A DNA stretch of 64,000 nucleotides from a bacterium 1XD21-13 (GTDB lineage Bacteria; Bacillota; Clostridia; Lachnospirales; Lachnospiraceae). The stretch is from positions 62,001 through 126,000 of the forward strand of contig QZDX01000001.1 in assembly GCA_009917555.1 (NCBI GenBank). Reading direction: 5' to 3'. Each line of letters starts with the position of its first letter. Within the stretch, counting starts at the first letter, position 1. Below, piece after piece: positions 37,036-45,344 of this stretch. A model generated the notes under the pieces. It searched no databases, had not been told where the DNA came from, and saw only the letters and a list, made by a program, of their open reading frames with translations. A program made the position numbers and the translations under genes.

Positions 37036-37881
37036 CTAGTTCTCTTTTTGATCCAATAAGGCCCTCATAGTCTTATTGGCAAAGGCCAGATCCTCTCTCC
37101 ATGCTTCGTTACCAAGATACCAGAACTCTGTTACAAACTTGCGCACACCCATGGCCCAGGCCGTATCAATCATCGCCGGGAAATCTACCTGGCCGTCCCC
37201 ATACATCATATCCCGGAACCTGCCGGGCTCCGTCTCCTTTAAGTGCATGGAGGTAACATGACCGTTACAGCTTCTCAAGTCCCCCAGCACGTCAATGCCA
37301 TAGGTGATTGCCGCATTATTAATATTACCACAATCCGGGTAAACGTTCAAATAGGTGGAGTTGACTTTTTCCACATATTTCATAGCCTTTTTGCAGGTGT
37401 TCATAAACTCTGTCTCCATGGTTTCAAAGCCCATGAGGACCCCTGCCCTGGCCGCCATCAGCGTGCACTTCTTTAAATTCTCCCCAAATCGAGCCACTGT
37501 CTCAGGTGTGGAGGGATCGTAATATACATCGTAACCGGCAAGCTGAATAATGCGCACACCCAGGTCATCCGCCAGCTCAATGGCCTTTTCCATGATCTCC
37601 ATCCCCCTTTTGCAGATCTCAGGGTCGCTGCTTCCTATGGGATACTTCCGATGGCCGGACAGACACATAGTGCGAACGGGAATACCCACCTCATACATGG
37701 TCTTTACCAGCTCCAGGCGCTCTTCCTTCGTCCACTCCAGCCGGGCCAGCTTTTCGTCCGTCTCGTCAATGCTGATTTCCACAAAGTCATAGCCCGCTTG
37801 CTTTGCCGCCTCCAGCTTTTCCTTCCAGGTCAGCTCCTTTGGCATTGCCTTCTCATACAGTCCTATAGTATAAGCCTTCAT
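37036..37881 (-). CDS. ulaE: L-ribulose-5-phosphate 3-epimerase
   Basis: A 281-residue UlaE/SgaU-type TIM-barrel epimerase that turns L-xylulose-5-phosphate into L-ribulose-5-phosphate. It begins Y-T-I-G-L-Y-E-K-A-M-P and has Glu/Asp metal ligands in F-V-E-I-S-I-D-E and D-C-G-N. AGGAGG precedes the ATG. It lies between the propeller gene and ulaF. Confidence 0.93.
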   Translation of the reverse strand: MKAYTIGLYEKAMPKELTWKEKLEAAKQAGYDFVEISIDETDEKLARLEWTKEERLELVKTMYEVGIPVRTMCLSGHRKYPIGSSDPEICKRGMEIMEKAIELADDLGVRIIQLAGYDVYYDPSTPETVARFGENLKKCTLMAARAGVLMGFETMETEFMNTCKKAMKYVEKVNSTYLNVYPDCGNINNAAITYGIDVLGDLRSCNGHVTSMHLKETEPGRFRDMMYGDGQVDFPAMIDTAWAMGVRKFVTEFWYLGNEAWREDLAFANKTMRALLDQKEN

Positions 37882-37927
37882 CTTTTCCTCCTTGCGCGCT
37901 TACTGCGTCTTCACCCAAGCCTCTTTT

Positions 37928-38974
37928 TTACAGTCCCTCAATCTCATAGAATGCAATTTCATCAATCTCCCGGTTGGTAGACACAAGCCCGATCTTATCT
38001 CCCTTGCTATAGCAGCGCACGTTGGCAGGTCCTACATCCTCGTCCAGCACCTCCATCACATAGTCGCTTCCGTCGTAAATGCATGCAAGAAGATTTCGTT
38101 TTCCTTTTCTGTGTCCAATGATGGAGACACCCTTTCTGTCAATCTCCGTGCTCCAAATTCCATGGGCAAATTCAAATTTCTCCTCAAAGGTCTTGATGCA
38201 GGTATAAGCGACGCCTGCCTTTTTATAGATCTTGATGGTATCTCCATGGAAGGGTGTCATAACCAGCATCTCCTTCTCCCCGTCCCCGTCAAAGTCCGCG
38301 AAGGTCATGTCACTGGCCGCATCCTCGGTCAATGTCTCGATGGTCCATTCTCCGCCGCGCTCCTTAGGCGGAGCCACCTTGAAAATGCCGTTGTCCGCAG
38401 CTACGGCAGCCCATACACCCTCAGCCTCCTCCACACGGCAATATCCATGGTTCCTCAGAAGTCCCTCCTTTAAAACGCGGATCGGAAGCTGATTCTCCTC
38501 ATTGATCCCGCTTAAATCCTCCGGAAGCTCACATACCCAGATCTTTCCCGGACTGCTCCAGTCCTCCTTATATTCATGGCCCGACTTTAAGGCACAGGCA
38601 ATGAGATAATTCACACCGCCTCTTGTGAGAATGTCAAAGCGGTGTACAAAGGGCAGATCCACCACTGTCTTAATGGCCCAGTCATTCTTCCCTTTTGGGG
38701 ACGCAAGGATAATCTTTGCTTCCTTGGAATCATTGGGAGAGTAGAACTTATGGGTTGCTAAAAATTCTCCGTTGCTTCCCGGAACCTGTACCATGGTCAT
38801 GGTTCCTCCCGGTCCCTCCCATACGGTCTCCTCAAGATTGCCGTCAAGGTCAAACAACAGGCATTTGTTCACCTTCTCCGCCGCAACAAGCATGTGCTCC
38901 TTCCCATTGTAGGTCAACGGGCAGATCGAATAGCATTTTTCTAATTCATGTGTATTGATTTTACTGATTTTCAT
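37928..38974 (-). CDS. Cytoplasmic beta-propeller-like protein in the ula operon
   Basis: A 348-residue protein I do not recognise. It has no signal peptide or membrane segment. The spacing of beta-strand-rich blocks and an FG-GAP/VCBS-like calcium loop, F-A-D-F-D-G-D-G-E-K-E-M-L-V, suggest a beta-propeller. The second ATG (38974) is seven bases after AGAGGAG; the first touches it. It sits between the regulator and ulaE, so a role in ascorbate or related acid-sugar metabolism is likely. Propeller lactonases exist, but I see no diagnostic active site. It is not a sequence relative of UlaD. Confidence 0.7.
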   Translation of the reverse strand: MKISKINTHELEKCYSICPLTYNGKEHMLVAAEKVNKCLLFDLDGNLEETVWEGPGGTMTMVQVPGSNGEFLATHKFYSPNDSKEAKIILASPKGKNDWAIKTVVDLPFVHRFDILTRGGVNYLIACALKSGHEYKEDWSSPGKIWVCELPEDLSGINEENQLPIRVLKEGLLRNHGYCRVEEAEGVWAAVAADNGIFKVAPPKERGGEWTIETLTEDAASDMTFADFDGDGEKEMLVMTPFHGDTIKIYKKAGVAYTCIKTFEEKFEFAHGIWSTEIDRKGVSIIGHRKGKRNLLACIYDGSDYVMEVLDEDVGPANVRCYSKGDKIGLVSTNREIDEIAFYEIEGL

Positions 38975-39003
38975 TTTCATACTCCTCTGTTCCTGTTTTC
39001 ATT

Positions 39004-39768
39004 CTAATCTACTTGATGGACCCAGGTTCCCTTCTCCCGAAATTCCCGAACCACATCCCCAGGGGCATCTGTATCCGTAATGATATTCTCAATCCGCTCC
39101 GGCGGGCAGCTTACAAAGCTGCTCCGCTTTCCAAGCTTCGTGGAATCTGCCAGAATATAGGAAGCTCTGGTTACCCTCTCAAACATTGTTTGATTCAAAT
39201 TTACCTCATTGAGCAGTTCTGTAGTCATCCCCACATCGGGGCAGACTCCACCACAGCCTATAAAGCTTTTCTTAGCCGTCACCTGGGTCAAATTATTCAT
39301 GGCCAAATCTCCCACCATAGCGCCCTTTTTGTAACGCAGCTCTCCCCCCAGCAAAATAATAGTGGCATGAGAGGGATTTTTTTCATTGATGATATTTCCA
39401 TTGTTGGTGATGATGGTTACATTTCTGCTGGTAATGTACTTTACCATGGCCAGAGCTGTGGAGCTGGTATTGATAAAAATACTGTCCCCATCCTCCACCA
39501 GGCTTGCCGCATACCGGGCTATCTGCTCCCTGCGAAATTGCTTTTTATTCTCTCCTAGATCCTTGCCGGTCTCCGCGCTGTTTCTGGCACCTCCGTAGAA
39601 GCGCTCCAGCAGCTTGTGATCCTCCAGGTATTGCAAATCTCTGCGAATGGTCAGAGGCGACACCTGAAACTGCTCCGCCAGATGGTTCACTGTCACATCG
39701 CCATTCTCACGCACAAGCTCTAAGACCTTTTCTCTTCGGCTGTTTACAATGCTGCGGCTCATTTTCAT
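39004..39768 (-). CDS. ulaR: DeoR-family transcriptional regulator of the ula operon
   Basis: A 254-residue DeoR-type repressor. The N-terminal helix-turn-helix is V-N-H-L-A-E-Q-F-Q-V-S-P-L-T-I-R-R-D-L, with the sugar-phosphate-sensing DeoRC domain after residue 75 (I-F-I-N-T-S-S-T-A, G-G-E-L-R). Position within the ula genes suggests it senses L-ascorbate-6-phosphate, as UlaR does in E. coli; this is inference. It lies behind a terminator and a leader with two tandem palindromic repeats. Confidence 0.88.
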   Translation of the reverse strand: MKMSRSIVNSRREKVLELVRENGDVTVNHLAEQFQVSPLTIRRDLQYLEDHKLLERFYGGARNSAETGKDLGENKKQFRREQIARYAASLVEDGDSIFINTSSTALAMVKYITSRNVTIITNNGNIINEKNPSHATIILLGGELRYKKGAMVGDLAMNNLTQVTAKKSFIGCGGVCPDVGMTTELLNEVNLNQTMFERVTRASYILADSTKLGKRSSFVSCPPERIENIITDTDAPGDVVREFREKGTWVHQVD

Positions 39769-39780
39769 GGTGTTCTCCCT

Positions 39781-39848
39781 CCTATTTTAAATCGCTGCGC
39801 GATAGCTCTAAAGGGTAAAGTCGCTGCGCAACGGAACTAAAGGGTAAA
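39781..39848 (-). repeat. Tandem pair of RBS-proximal palindromic repeats before ulaR
   Basis: Two adjacent units of 28-29 bases (39792-39820 and 39821-39848) share TCGCTGCGC(G/A)A...CTAAAGGGTAAA. On the minus strand each reads TTTACCCTTTAG followed by the GCGCAG-centred palindrome. The gene-proximal unit leads directly into TTAAAATAGGAGG. Single units precede the hydratase, deoC and cupin genes. Confidence 0.75.
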
Positions 39849-39891
39849 AAGAGAGCTGCCTTCCGGCTGATTTACCCGGAAGACGCTCTCT
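39845..39891 (-). terminator. Terminator or attenuator between ulaB and ulaR
   Basis: AGAGAGC..CTTCCGG (39850-39866) pairs with CCGGAAG..GCTCTCT (39876-39891), and on the minus strand the stem runs into TTTTTACC. It should limit read-through from the PTS genes into ulaR and the epimerases, giving unequal expression. Confidence 0.8.
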
Positions 39892-39961
39892 TCTCGGCTG
39901 TCTTCATACCAGTTTTATATTTCTAAATGCCTCTTACCCAAAACAGGTATGTCTGTTCCGT

Positions 39962-40270
39962 CTAGTTTGCCGTTATGCCGGCCTCTGTCATCTTTTCCTC
40001 CATCTCCTGCATGGACATGATGTTGCGCAGTCCTACTACAGTGGTGCCTTTCTTCTCGGCATCCTTGAACATGTTAAGGAAGTTCTGAGCACAGAGCACT
40101 ACGTCATATTGGGTTGCCGCGCTTTTTCCCTCAGAAAGAGCACAGTGATGAATCTTTCCCGGCTTAATGTTCATCTTCTTCAATGTCTTTTCCAGCGTCA
40201 TCTTCATCATCAGACTGGAACCTGCCCCATTTGCACAGCATACCATAAAGCTCATGTTATCCTTTGCCAT
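39962..40270 (-). CDS. ulaB: PTS ascorbate transporter EIIB
   Basis: A 102-residue EIIB of the L-ascorbate/galactitol PTS type. The phosphocysteine lies in V-C-C-A-N-G-A-G-S-S, and V-V-G-L-R-N-I-M-S is typical of UlaB. It takes phosphate from EIIA and passes it to ascorbate during transport by UlaA. The ATG at 40270 is nine bases after AAGGAG; the longer start lacks a site. Confidence 0.92.
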   Translation of the reverse strand: MAKDNMSFMVCCANGAGSSLMMKMTLEKTLKKMNIKPGKIHHCALSEGKSAATQYDVVLCAQNFLNMFKDAEKKGTTVVGLRNIMSMQEMEEKMTEAGITAN

Positions 40271-40370
40271 AACCACATTCTCCTTTTTTAGCAAGATTTT
40301 AAGATTATTCTATCACTATGATAATAAAACTTTTCATAAAAGTCAACGTTCTAATGGAAATTTATTCCTT

Positions 40371-41864
40371 TTATTTTGCCGCCTTTTTTGCCTTCAGCTC
40401 CTTGTATGCCTCGTAGTCCTCGGTAATCAGGAAGTAGCCCTCCTTATTGGCACGATACTGAAGCTGCGGAATCACCAGAAGGGCAATCACCACAATAGCA
40501 AGCCCTGCGTAGCTTAAATACTGCATCAGCAAAGTGAACACCGGCCATACGACCGCCCAGTCCCACATGCCTAAATATCCACCGTAAGCTGCCATGCCTA
40601 CCCAGCCTGCAATGAACGCAGAGCCGAATACCTGGCACAAGCCGGAGATAAAGGGAAGGATCATGGCTGCCTTCATACCGCCCTTATTGTTTGCATACAC
40701 CGCAATGGTTGCATTATCAAAGAATACGGGCACGAATCCGGCAATTACCAGTACCGGGCTCTGTAGCAGAATCAGAATACCGATAGCAAGGAACTGTCCC
40801 ACAGCGCCGCACAGGAAGCCGATAGGCACCGCGTTGGGAGAACCAAAGCCGTAGGTTACGGCACAGTCTACTGCCGGTACGGAGCCAGGGAGAAGCTTAT
40901 TGGCAATACCCTGGAAGGACTGGGTCAGCTCGGTTACGAAGGTTCTTACACCTAACTGCAGGATTGCCAGATATACGGCAAAGTTCAGGCAGAGGGTCAA
41001 AATGTAGAACAAAAAGCTTGCATTCTCTCCCAAGAATCCGGCCTCAATCAGATAATCGCGGCCCAGAATCAGCAGGATTACACCAAAGAAGATGGTCATT
41101 AAGAGCGCGGTACATACCATATTCTCGTTAAACATGGACATGAATCCCGGAAGCTCGATATCCTCAATTCTTCTGGATGCCTTCTTACCCTTCTTCTCAT
41201 CTCTCTCATGCATTTTGCCTGCAATCCAGGAGAACAGGGCTACACCCATAATCTGCTGATGTCCAAGGCAGAAGCCCGCACCGTCGGTCAGCTCCTGGGT
41301 GGGCTCAATGGTCAGATTGGAGCCTACGGCCCAGTAAAGGCCAAGTACAATAGCCATAACAATCAGAAGCGCCGTATTATTGTCCTTCAATGCCGGTAAT
41401 GCAAAGAGAATCAGCCAGAAGGCTGTTGATGCCTGCTGTACCTGCACATGACCGGTAGTAAACAGGGAACGCAGCTTTGTTATCTTACGCAGACGTACCA
41501 ATATAATATTTACAATAAATGCAATGAGAAGAAGCATCATAACCTGTGAAAAGGATTTATTAAATACCTCCTTTACTCCGGCTGTTACCGCATTTTGCCC
41601 AAAGTAGGGGTCAATCACCATTGCATCCAAATTAAAACGTTCCTTTAAGCCTACCAGTACCGGACGGAAGTTGCTTACCAGTCCGCCGGAACCAACTGCT
41701 AAAATCATATAACCTACTACAGCCTTAATCGTACCTCCCAGTACATCATACCAAGGCTTTTTTAACAAAATGTAGCCCAGCAAAACCATCAATCCGATCA
41801 TCCATGCCGGCTGCTGTAAAATGTTTGTAGCAAAATACGACCACGCTTTCATTAAAATATCCAT
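40371..41864 (-). CDS. ulaA: PTS ascorbate transporter EIIC
   Basis: A 497-residue UlaA-type permease with about ten or eleven membrane segments. It has typical UlaA stretches such as V-G-Y-M-I-L-A-V-G-S-G-G-L, P-Y-F-G-Q and D-G-A-G-F-C-L-G-H-Q-Q. UlaA forms a vitamin-C channel/transporter dimer and moves ascorbate while EIIB phosphorylates it. AAGGAG precedes the ATG, next to a long hairpin repeat. Confidence 0.95.
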   Translation of the reverse strand: MDILMKAWSYFATNILQQPAWMIGLMVLLGYILLKKPWYDVLGGTIKAVVGYMILAVGSGGLVSNFRPVLVGLKERFNLDAMVIDPYFGQNAVTAGVKEVFNKSFSQVMMLLLIAFIVNIILVRLRKITKLRSLFTTGHVQVQQASTAFWLILFALPALKDNNTALLIVMAIVLGLYWAVGSNLTIEPTQELTDGAGFCLGHQQIMGVALFSWIAGKMHERDEKKGKKASRRIEDIELPGFMSMFNENMVCTALLMTIFFGVILLILGRDYLIEAGFLGENASFLFYILTLCLNFAVYLAILQLGVRTFVTELTQSFQGIANKLLPGSVPAVDCAVTYGFGSPNAVPIGFLCGAVGQFLAIGILILLQSPVLVIAGFVPVFFDNATIAVYANNKGGMKAAMILPFISGLCQVFGSAFIAGWVGMAAYGGYLGMWDWAVVWPVFTLLMQYLSYAGLAIVVIALLVIPQLQYRANKEGYFLITEDYEAYKELKAKKAAK

Positions 41865-41886
41865 ACACTTACTCCTTCCTTCATTT

Positions 41887-42000
41887 ACAGTTCCGCAGCA
41901 CCTATTCAGTACATCCCTTCACAGAGGGACTTCCAGCCGCAAAAACATGCTTCTGTAATTCCTTCTATGCTCTGTATAGGTCCTGCCGTTTGTCAGTTCT
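41887..42000 (-). repeat. Long hairpin repeat element, copy C (ulaC-ulaA junction)
   Basis: A diverged copy of the hairpin family. The outer stem is 41895-41913 with 41968-41986, the inner stem 41923-41932 with 41957-41966 (with G-U pairs), and the apical segment reads TCCAGCCGC...ACATGCTTCTG. Most stem bases differ from copies A and B but pairing is kept. The flanking direct repeats are worn (ACAGTTCCGCAG, TCAGTTCT). Confidence 0.7.
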
Positions 42001-42005
42001 CTTTT

Positions 42006-42461
42006 CTAATCCAGATACTGTTCCTGTATCTTCAGCAGGTCCTCAGGTGTCTTGGCCTCTGCCAGAGCCTTTACCACATCCTCATTCATGAGCATCTCTG
42101 ACAGCTTCATCATGTTATCCAGGTGCTGCTCGGGATTGCAGGAGGCCAGCGTAAAGAACAGCTGAGCGTCCTTCTCCGGATCCTCCGGGTCAAAGCTCAC
42201 TGGTTTATCCAACTTCATAAAGCCGATGGCTGTCTTATTGACGCCAACCGCATTTTCCTGAGAATGGGGCATGGCTACATTTGGCATGATGACAATGTAG
42301 GGACCATGCTTCTCCACGCAGGCAATGATATCCTCTTTATAGTTGGCCTCTACGGTTCCGTCCGCCTCAAGGCTCTTGCAGCTCATGCGGATGGCTTCCT
42401 TCCAGTCCGGCGCCTCCTCCGCGAAAAAGTAATGCTTTTTTTCTACAAATTCTCTTAACAT
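42006..42461 (-). CDS. ulaC: PTS ascorbate transporter EIIA
   Basis: A 151-residue EIIA of the mannitol/fructose-type fold used by UlaC. The phospho-histidine is in A-M-P-H-S near residue 67. It receives phosphate from HPr and donates it to UlaB. AGGAG precedes the ATG. It lies between ulaG and ulaA. Confidence 0.93.
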   Translation of the reverse strand: MLREFVEKKHYFFAEEAPDWKEAIRMSCKSLEADGTVEANYKEDIIACVEKHGPYIVIMPNVAMPHSQENAVGVNKTAIGFMKLDKPVSFDPEDPEKDAQLFFTLASCNPEQHLDNMMKLSEMLMNEDVVKALAEAKTPEDLLKIQEQYLD

Positions 42462-42530
42462 CTTGCTTCTCCTAATTTCGTTTTCATATGAGGATCTCTG
42501 TTATTTTTTGTACTCTTCAGCGGCTTTTCT

Positions 42531-43634
42531 TTACAGGCAGGAGCGGAACGGAATGTTCTGGGGATGCTCGAAGCAGTCCTCAAAGCCTCTTCTGTGGTGA
42601 TAGTACAGCTTATCCTTATCCTGGGGATAGGTATACTTGCCGCCCACCTGCCAGAAGAAGGGATGGAACTTATACTCGTTGCGGTCCTTCTTAAAGTCGT
42701 ACAGAACCTTGATCTCCTCACAGTCGGCCTGGAAGTTGGTCCATACGTCCCAGTGAATGGGAACAACCACCTTGCACCGAAGGTTCTCAGCCATCCGCAG
42801 AATGTCTATGGAGGTCATCTTATCCTGCATTCCAATGGGATTCTCGCCAAAGGAGCCGAAGGCCACATCAATGTCATAATCCTTGCCATGCTTTGCAAAA
42901 TAGATAGAGAAGTGTGAATCGCCGGAATGGTAGATATTTCCGCCAGAGGTCTTTACCAGGTAGTTCACTGCCTTATCATCCATATCTGTGGGGCATACGC
43001 CTGTAAGCTCCTCTCTGTTCTCGCTGGTGTCATCGGTAGTTACGATACAGGTGCGGTCAAAGCTGTCTAAGGCCACAATCTCCAGGTCCTTGATTTTGAT
43101 CACATCTCCCGGCTTTACGGTGATGCAGCGGTCTTCGGGTACGCCCCATTTCATCCAGGTTTCCACAGATTTCTTTGGTCCGATAAAGGGCACTGGGATC
43201 TCCTTGCCATTCTCATCCGTTGTGGTCATACCGCTCTGAATTACATGGGCAGCCCACTCAGCGGACATATGGTCCTGATGATAGTGTGTCGCCAGTACCG
43301 CGTCCACATGCTTGAAGGCGAAGGGGTCAATTACAAACGGAACATTTCTCAGGTTGGGCTGCATCAGACGGCCTCCGCACATGTTTGCCATCTGATGGCC
43401 GGGCTTCATCTGATTGTTGCCGTGAGTTCTCTTTCCGTTTCCGCACCACAGGTCAATGGTGATGTTGGTGTTTTCCGGGGTCTTGAACCAGACACCGGTA
43501 CATCCCAGCCACCACATTGCAACATTGCCGGGGGCTACCACTTCGTTTTCGATGTCTTCCACAAGCCAGGTTCCCCACTCAGGGAAGGTGCTCATAATCC
43601 AGCTTTCCCTTGTGATTTCATCCACTTTGGACAT
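42531..43634 (-). CDS. ulaG: L-ascorbate-6-phosphate lactonase
   Basis: A 367-residue metallo-beta-lactamase-fold lactonase that opens L-ascorbate-6-phosphate to 3-keto-L-gulonate-6-phosphate. The opening [14 protein letters not shown] and A-M-W-W-L-G-C-T-G are hallmark UlaG, and the metal site is T-H-Y-H-Q-D-H. Further hallmarks are Y-H-S-G-D-S-H and N-F-Q-A-D. I chose the ATG at 43634, nine bases after GGGAG. A TTG three codons earlier is less likely. First gene of the ula operon. Confidence 0.96.
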   Translation of the reverse strand: MSKVDEITRESWIMSTFPEWGTWLVEDIENEVVAPGNVAMWWLGCTGVWFKTPENTNITIDLWCGNGKRTHGNNQMKPGHQMANMCGGRLMQPNLRNVPFVIDPFAFKHVDAVLATHYHQDHMSAEWAAHVIQSGMTTTDENGKEIPVPFIGPKKSVETWMKWGVPEDRCITVKPGDVIKIKDLEIVALDSFDRTCIVTTDDTSENREELTGVCPTDMDDKAVNYLVKTSGGNIYHSGDSHFSIYFAKHGKDYDIDVAFGSFGENPIGMQDKMTSIDILRMAENLRCKVVVPIHWDVWTNFQADCEEIKVLYDFKKDRNEYKFHPFFWQVGGKYTYPQDKDKLYYHHRRGFEDCFEHPQNIPFRSCL

Positions 43635-43691
43635 TTTACTCAACTCCCTTTCTTAGATTGATTAAATTTTTTGGGTTTCCTTATGTTTATT

Positions 43692-43757
43692 ATTGTACGG
43701 AAAGGCTTTCTTTTTTTCAACTATTTATATGATTGTTTTTATCTATTTATGTTCATT
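43692..43757 (-). promoter_or_regulatory. ula operon promoter and candidate operators
   Basis: TTGAAA (43715-43720) and TACAAT (43692-43697) are 17 bases apart on the minus strand. Immediately upstream, CTATTTATATGATTG (43721-43735) and CTATTTATGTTCATT (43743-43757) form an imperfect direct repeat with 22-base spacing, suited to two DeoR-type subunits on one DNA face. The remainder of 43758-43900 is AT-rich and shows no gene. Confidence 0.65.
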
Positions 43758-43906
43758 TCGGTTGCTTTTTGAATATTTTGTTGCTTTTCACCATCTATAC
43801 GCCTTATTTAAGCCATATAAACTCCCATTTTTATGCAATTCTTACAACTTTTTCTATATTATATGATTTATTTGAACTTTTTATTTTTGATTTCATTCAA
43901 AAAATT

Positions 43907-43935
43907 TAAAAAAAGACTGCCAAAAAATTCAGTCT
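43907..43935 (-). terminator. Terminator after S41 peptidase
   Basis: On the minus strand AGACTG pairs with CAGTCT (43914-43919 with 43930-43935) and is followed by seven T. A wider stem with GGCTGCCA further upstream is also possible. Confidence 0.75.
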
Positions 43936-44014
43936 CACATTCTATCACCCATGACCTCATTTTATGGCAGCCCTTTTTGTGCACAAGCTTCCTTTATTTT
44001 CTTTGATTTTTTTC

Positions 44015-45223
44015 TTACTTCAAAAGCAATTCTCTGGCTCTCTGCAGCTGATTATCCTCCTCCAAGGGAACAAGCACTTCTTTTTTTAATTCTTCATCCA
44101 AATCAATCTCCACATCCGGCTCAATACCGATCCCATGGATGTTATTTCCCTTTGGTGTGTAATATTTTGACACAGTCAGCTTTACTGCCGTCCCATCATG
44201 AAGAGGGTATATTTTCTGCACTATCCCCTTTCCATAGGTCGTGGTCCCCACAAGGGTTCCAATCCCATAGTCCTTAATGGCCCCCGCAAAGATCTCCGAG
44301 GCACTGGCGCTGTTTCCGTTGATGAGCACAGCCAGAGGCTTATCAAAATAGTGCTCGGCATCGGAGGTATTCTCCTCCCGGTTTCCATACTTATCCTCCG
44401 TGTAGACGATCAGTCCCTCCGGGAGCAGGCGATCCAAAATCGCGCACACACTGGATACCAGGCCGCCGCCGTTGCCACGCAGATCCACAACCAGTCCCTT
44501 GATTCCCTGTTTTTCCAGCTCATCCAGCGCCTTTGTAAACTGATCTGTGGTTACGTCGTCAAAGGAAGTGATGGCAATATATCCAATCTGATCCTCCAGC
44601 ATGGCAGAGCTCACTGTCTGAATTTCTATGGTTCTCCGCTCCACCTGGAAATCCAGATAATCCTCCTCTCCCTCCCGAACGACACTGATGACAACCTTCG
44701 TATTCTCCTTCCCCTTGATCTGAGAGACTACCATAGTCAAATCCATCCCTGTCACTTCCGTATCCCCAACCTTATAGAGAATATCTCCGGGCAGAAGTCC
44801 GGCTTCCATGGCTGGCCCCTCCTCGAACACGCGGGCTATGGTAATAATGCCGGTGTTGATATTCTGAGAGATCTCCACCCCGATTCCGCAGTAGCTGCCA
44901 TTGGTGGAATCCCGCAGGCTCTGATATTCCTCCTGTGTATAATAGGCCGCATAAGGGTCACCCAGCCCTGCCACGGCTCCCTTGTAAAGCCATGTTTCTA
45001 TCTGATCGGAATCCAGCTCATCCAGGTAATAGTTGTTCATAAGCTCCTCAATCTCCGTGAGCTTTTCCTGTACCTCCTGGTTCGTCAGATTGATTTCTTC
45101 CGTTTTTTCCTTCCCAAAGGCTCCCGTTAAAAGCCTGTTGCCAAGCATCACTGCCTGAATCACAATCAAGGTCGCTGCAAATCCAATCGCGATGCCCTTC
45201 CACAGTTGTTTTTTCTCGTCCAT
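44015..45223 (-). CDS. S41 carboxy-terminal processing protease (CtpA type)
   Basis: A 402-residue protease. A signal anchor lies at about residues 8-30, then a PDZ domain (about 105-185, G-V-E-I-S...G-L-L-P-G-D-I-L) and an S41 catalytic domain. The nucleophile Ser is in N-S-A-S-A-S-E-I-F-A-G-A and the Lys in T-Y-G-K-G-I-V-Q. The ATG at 45223 is six bases after GAGG. It is last in the ftsE-ftsX-M23-S41 series, a known arrangement for cell-wall remodelling; it may process the neighbouring hydrolase. Confidence 0.93.
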   Translation of the reverse strand: MDEKKQLWKGIAIGFAATLIVIQAVMLGNRLLTGAFGKEKTEEINLTNQEVQEKLTEIEELMNNYYLDELDSDQIETWLYKGAVAGLGDPYAAYYTQEEYQSLRDSTNGSYCGIGVEISQNINTGIITIARVFEEGPAMEAGLLPGDILYKVGDTEVTGMDLTMVVSQIKGKENTKVVISVVREGEEDYLDFQVERRTIEIQTVSSAMLEDQIGYIAITSFDDVTTDQFTKALDELEKQGIKGLVVDLRGNGGGLVSSVCAILDRLLPEGLIVYTEDKYGNREENTSDAEHYFDKPLAVLINGNSASASEIFAGAIKDYGIGTLVGTTTYGKGIVQKIYPLHDGTAVKLTVSKYYTPKGNNIHGIGIEPDVEIDLDEELKKEVLVPLEEDNQLQRARELLLK

Positions 45224-45344
45224 ATTGTTCCTCATCTCTGACAGCCGAAAGGGGCTGACGCAAAACAAGCGTTTCCACAGCTCTGTTATTTTGCGGCATC
45301 CCCTATGTTTTTTCTCTTTTAACTATACGCTATTTTTTTATCTT

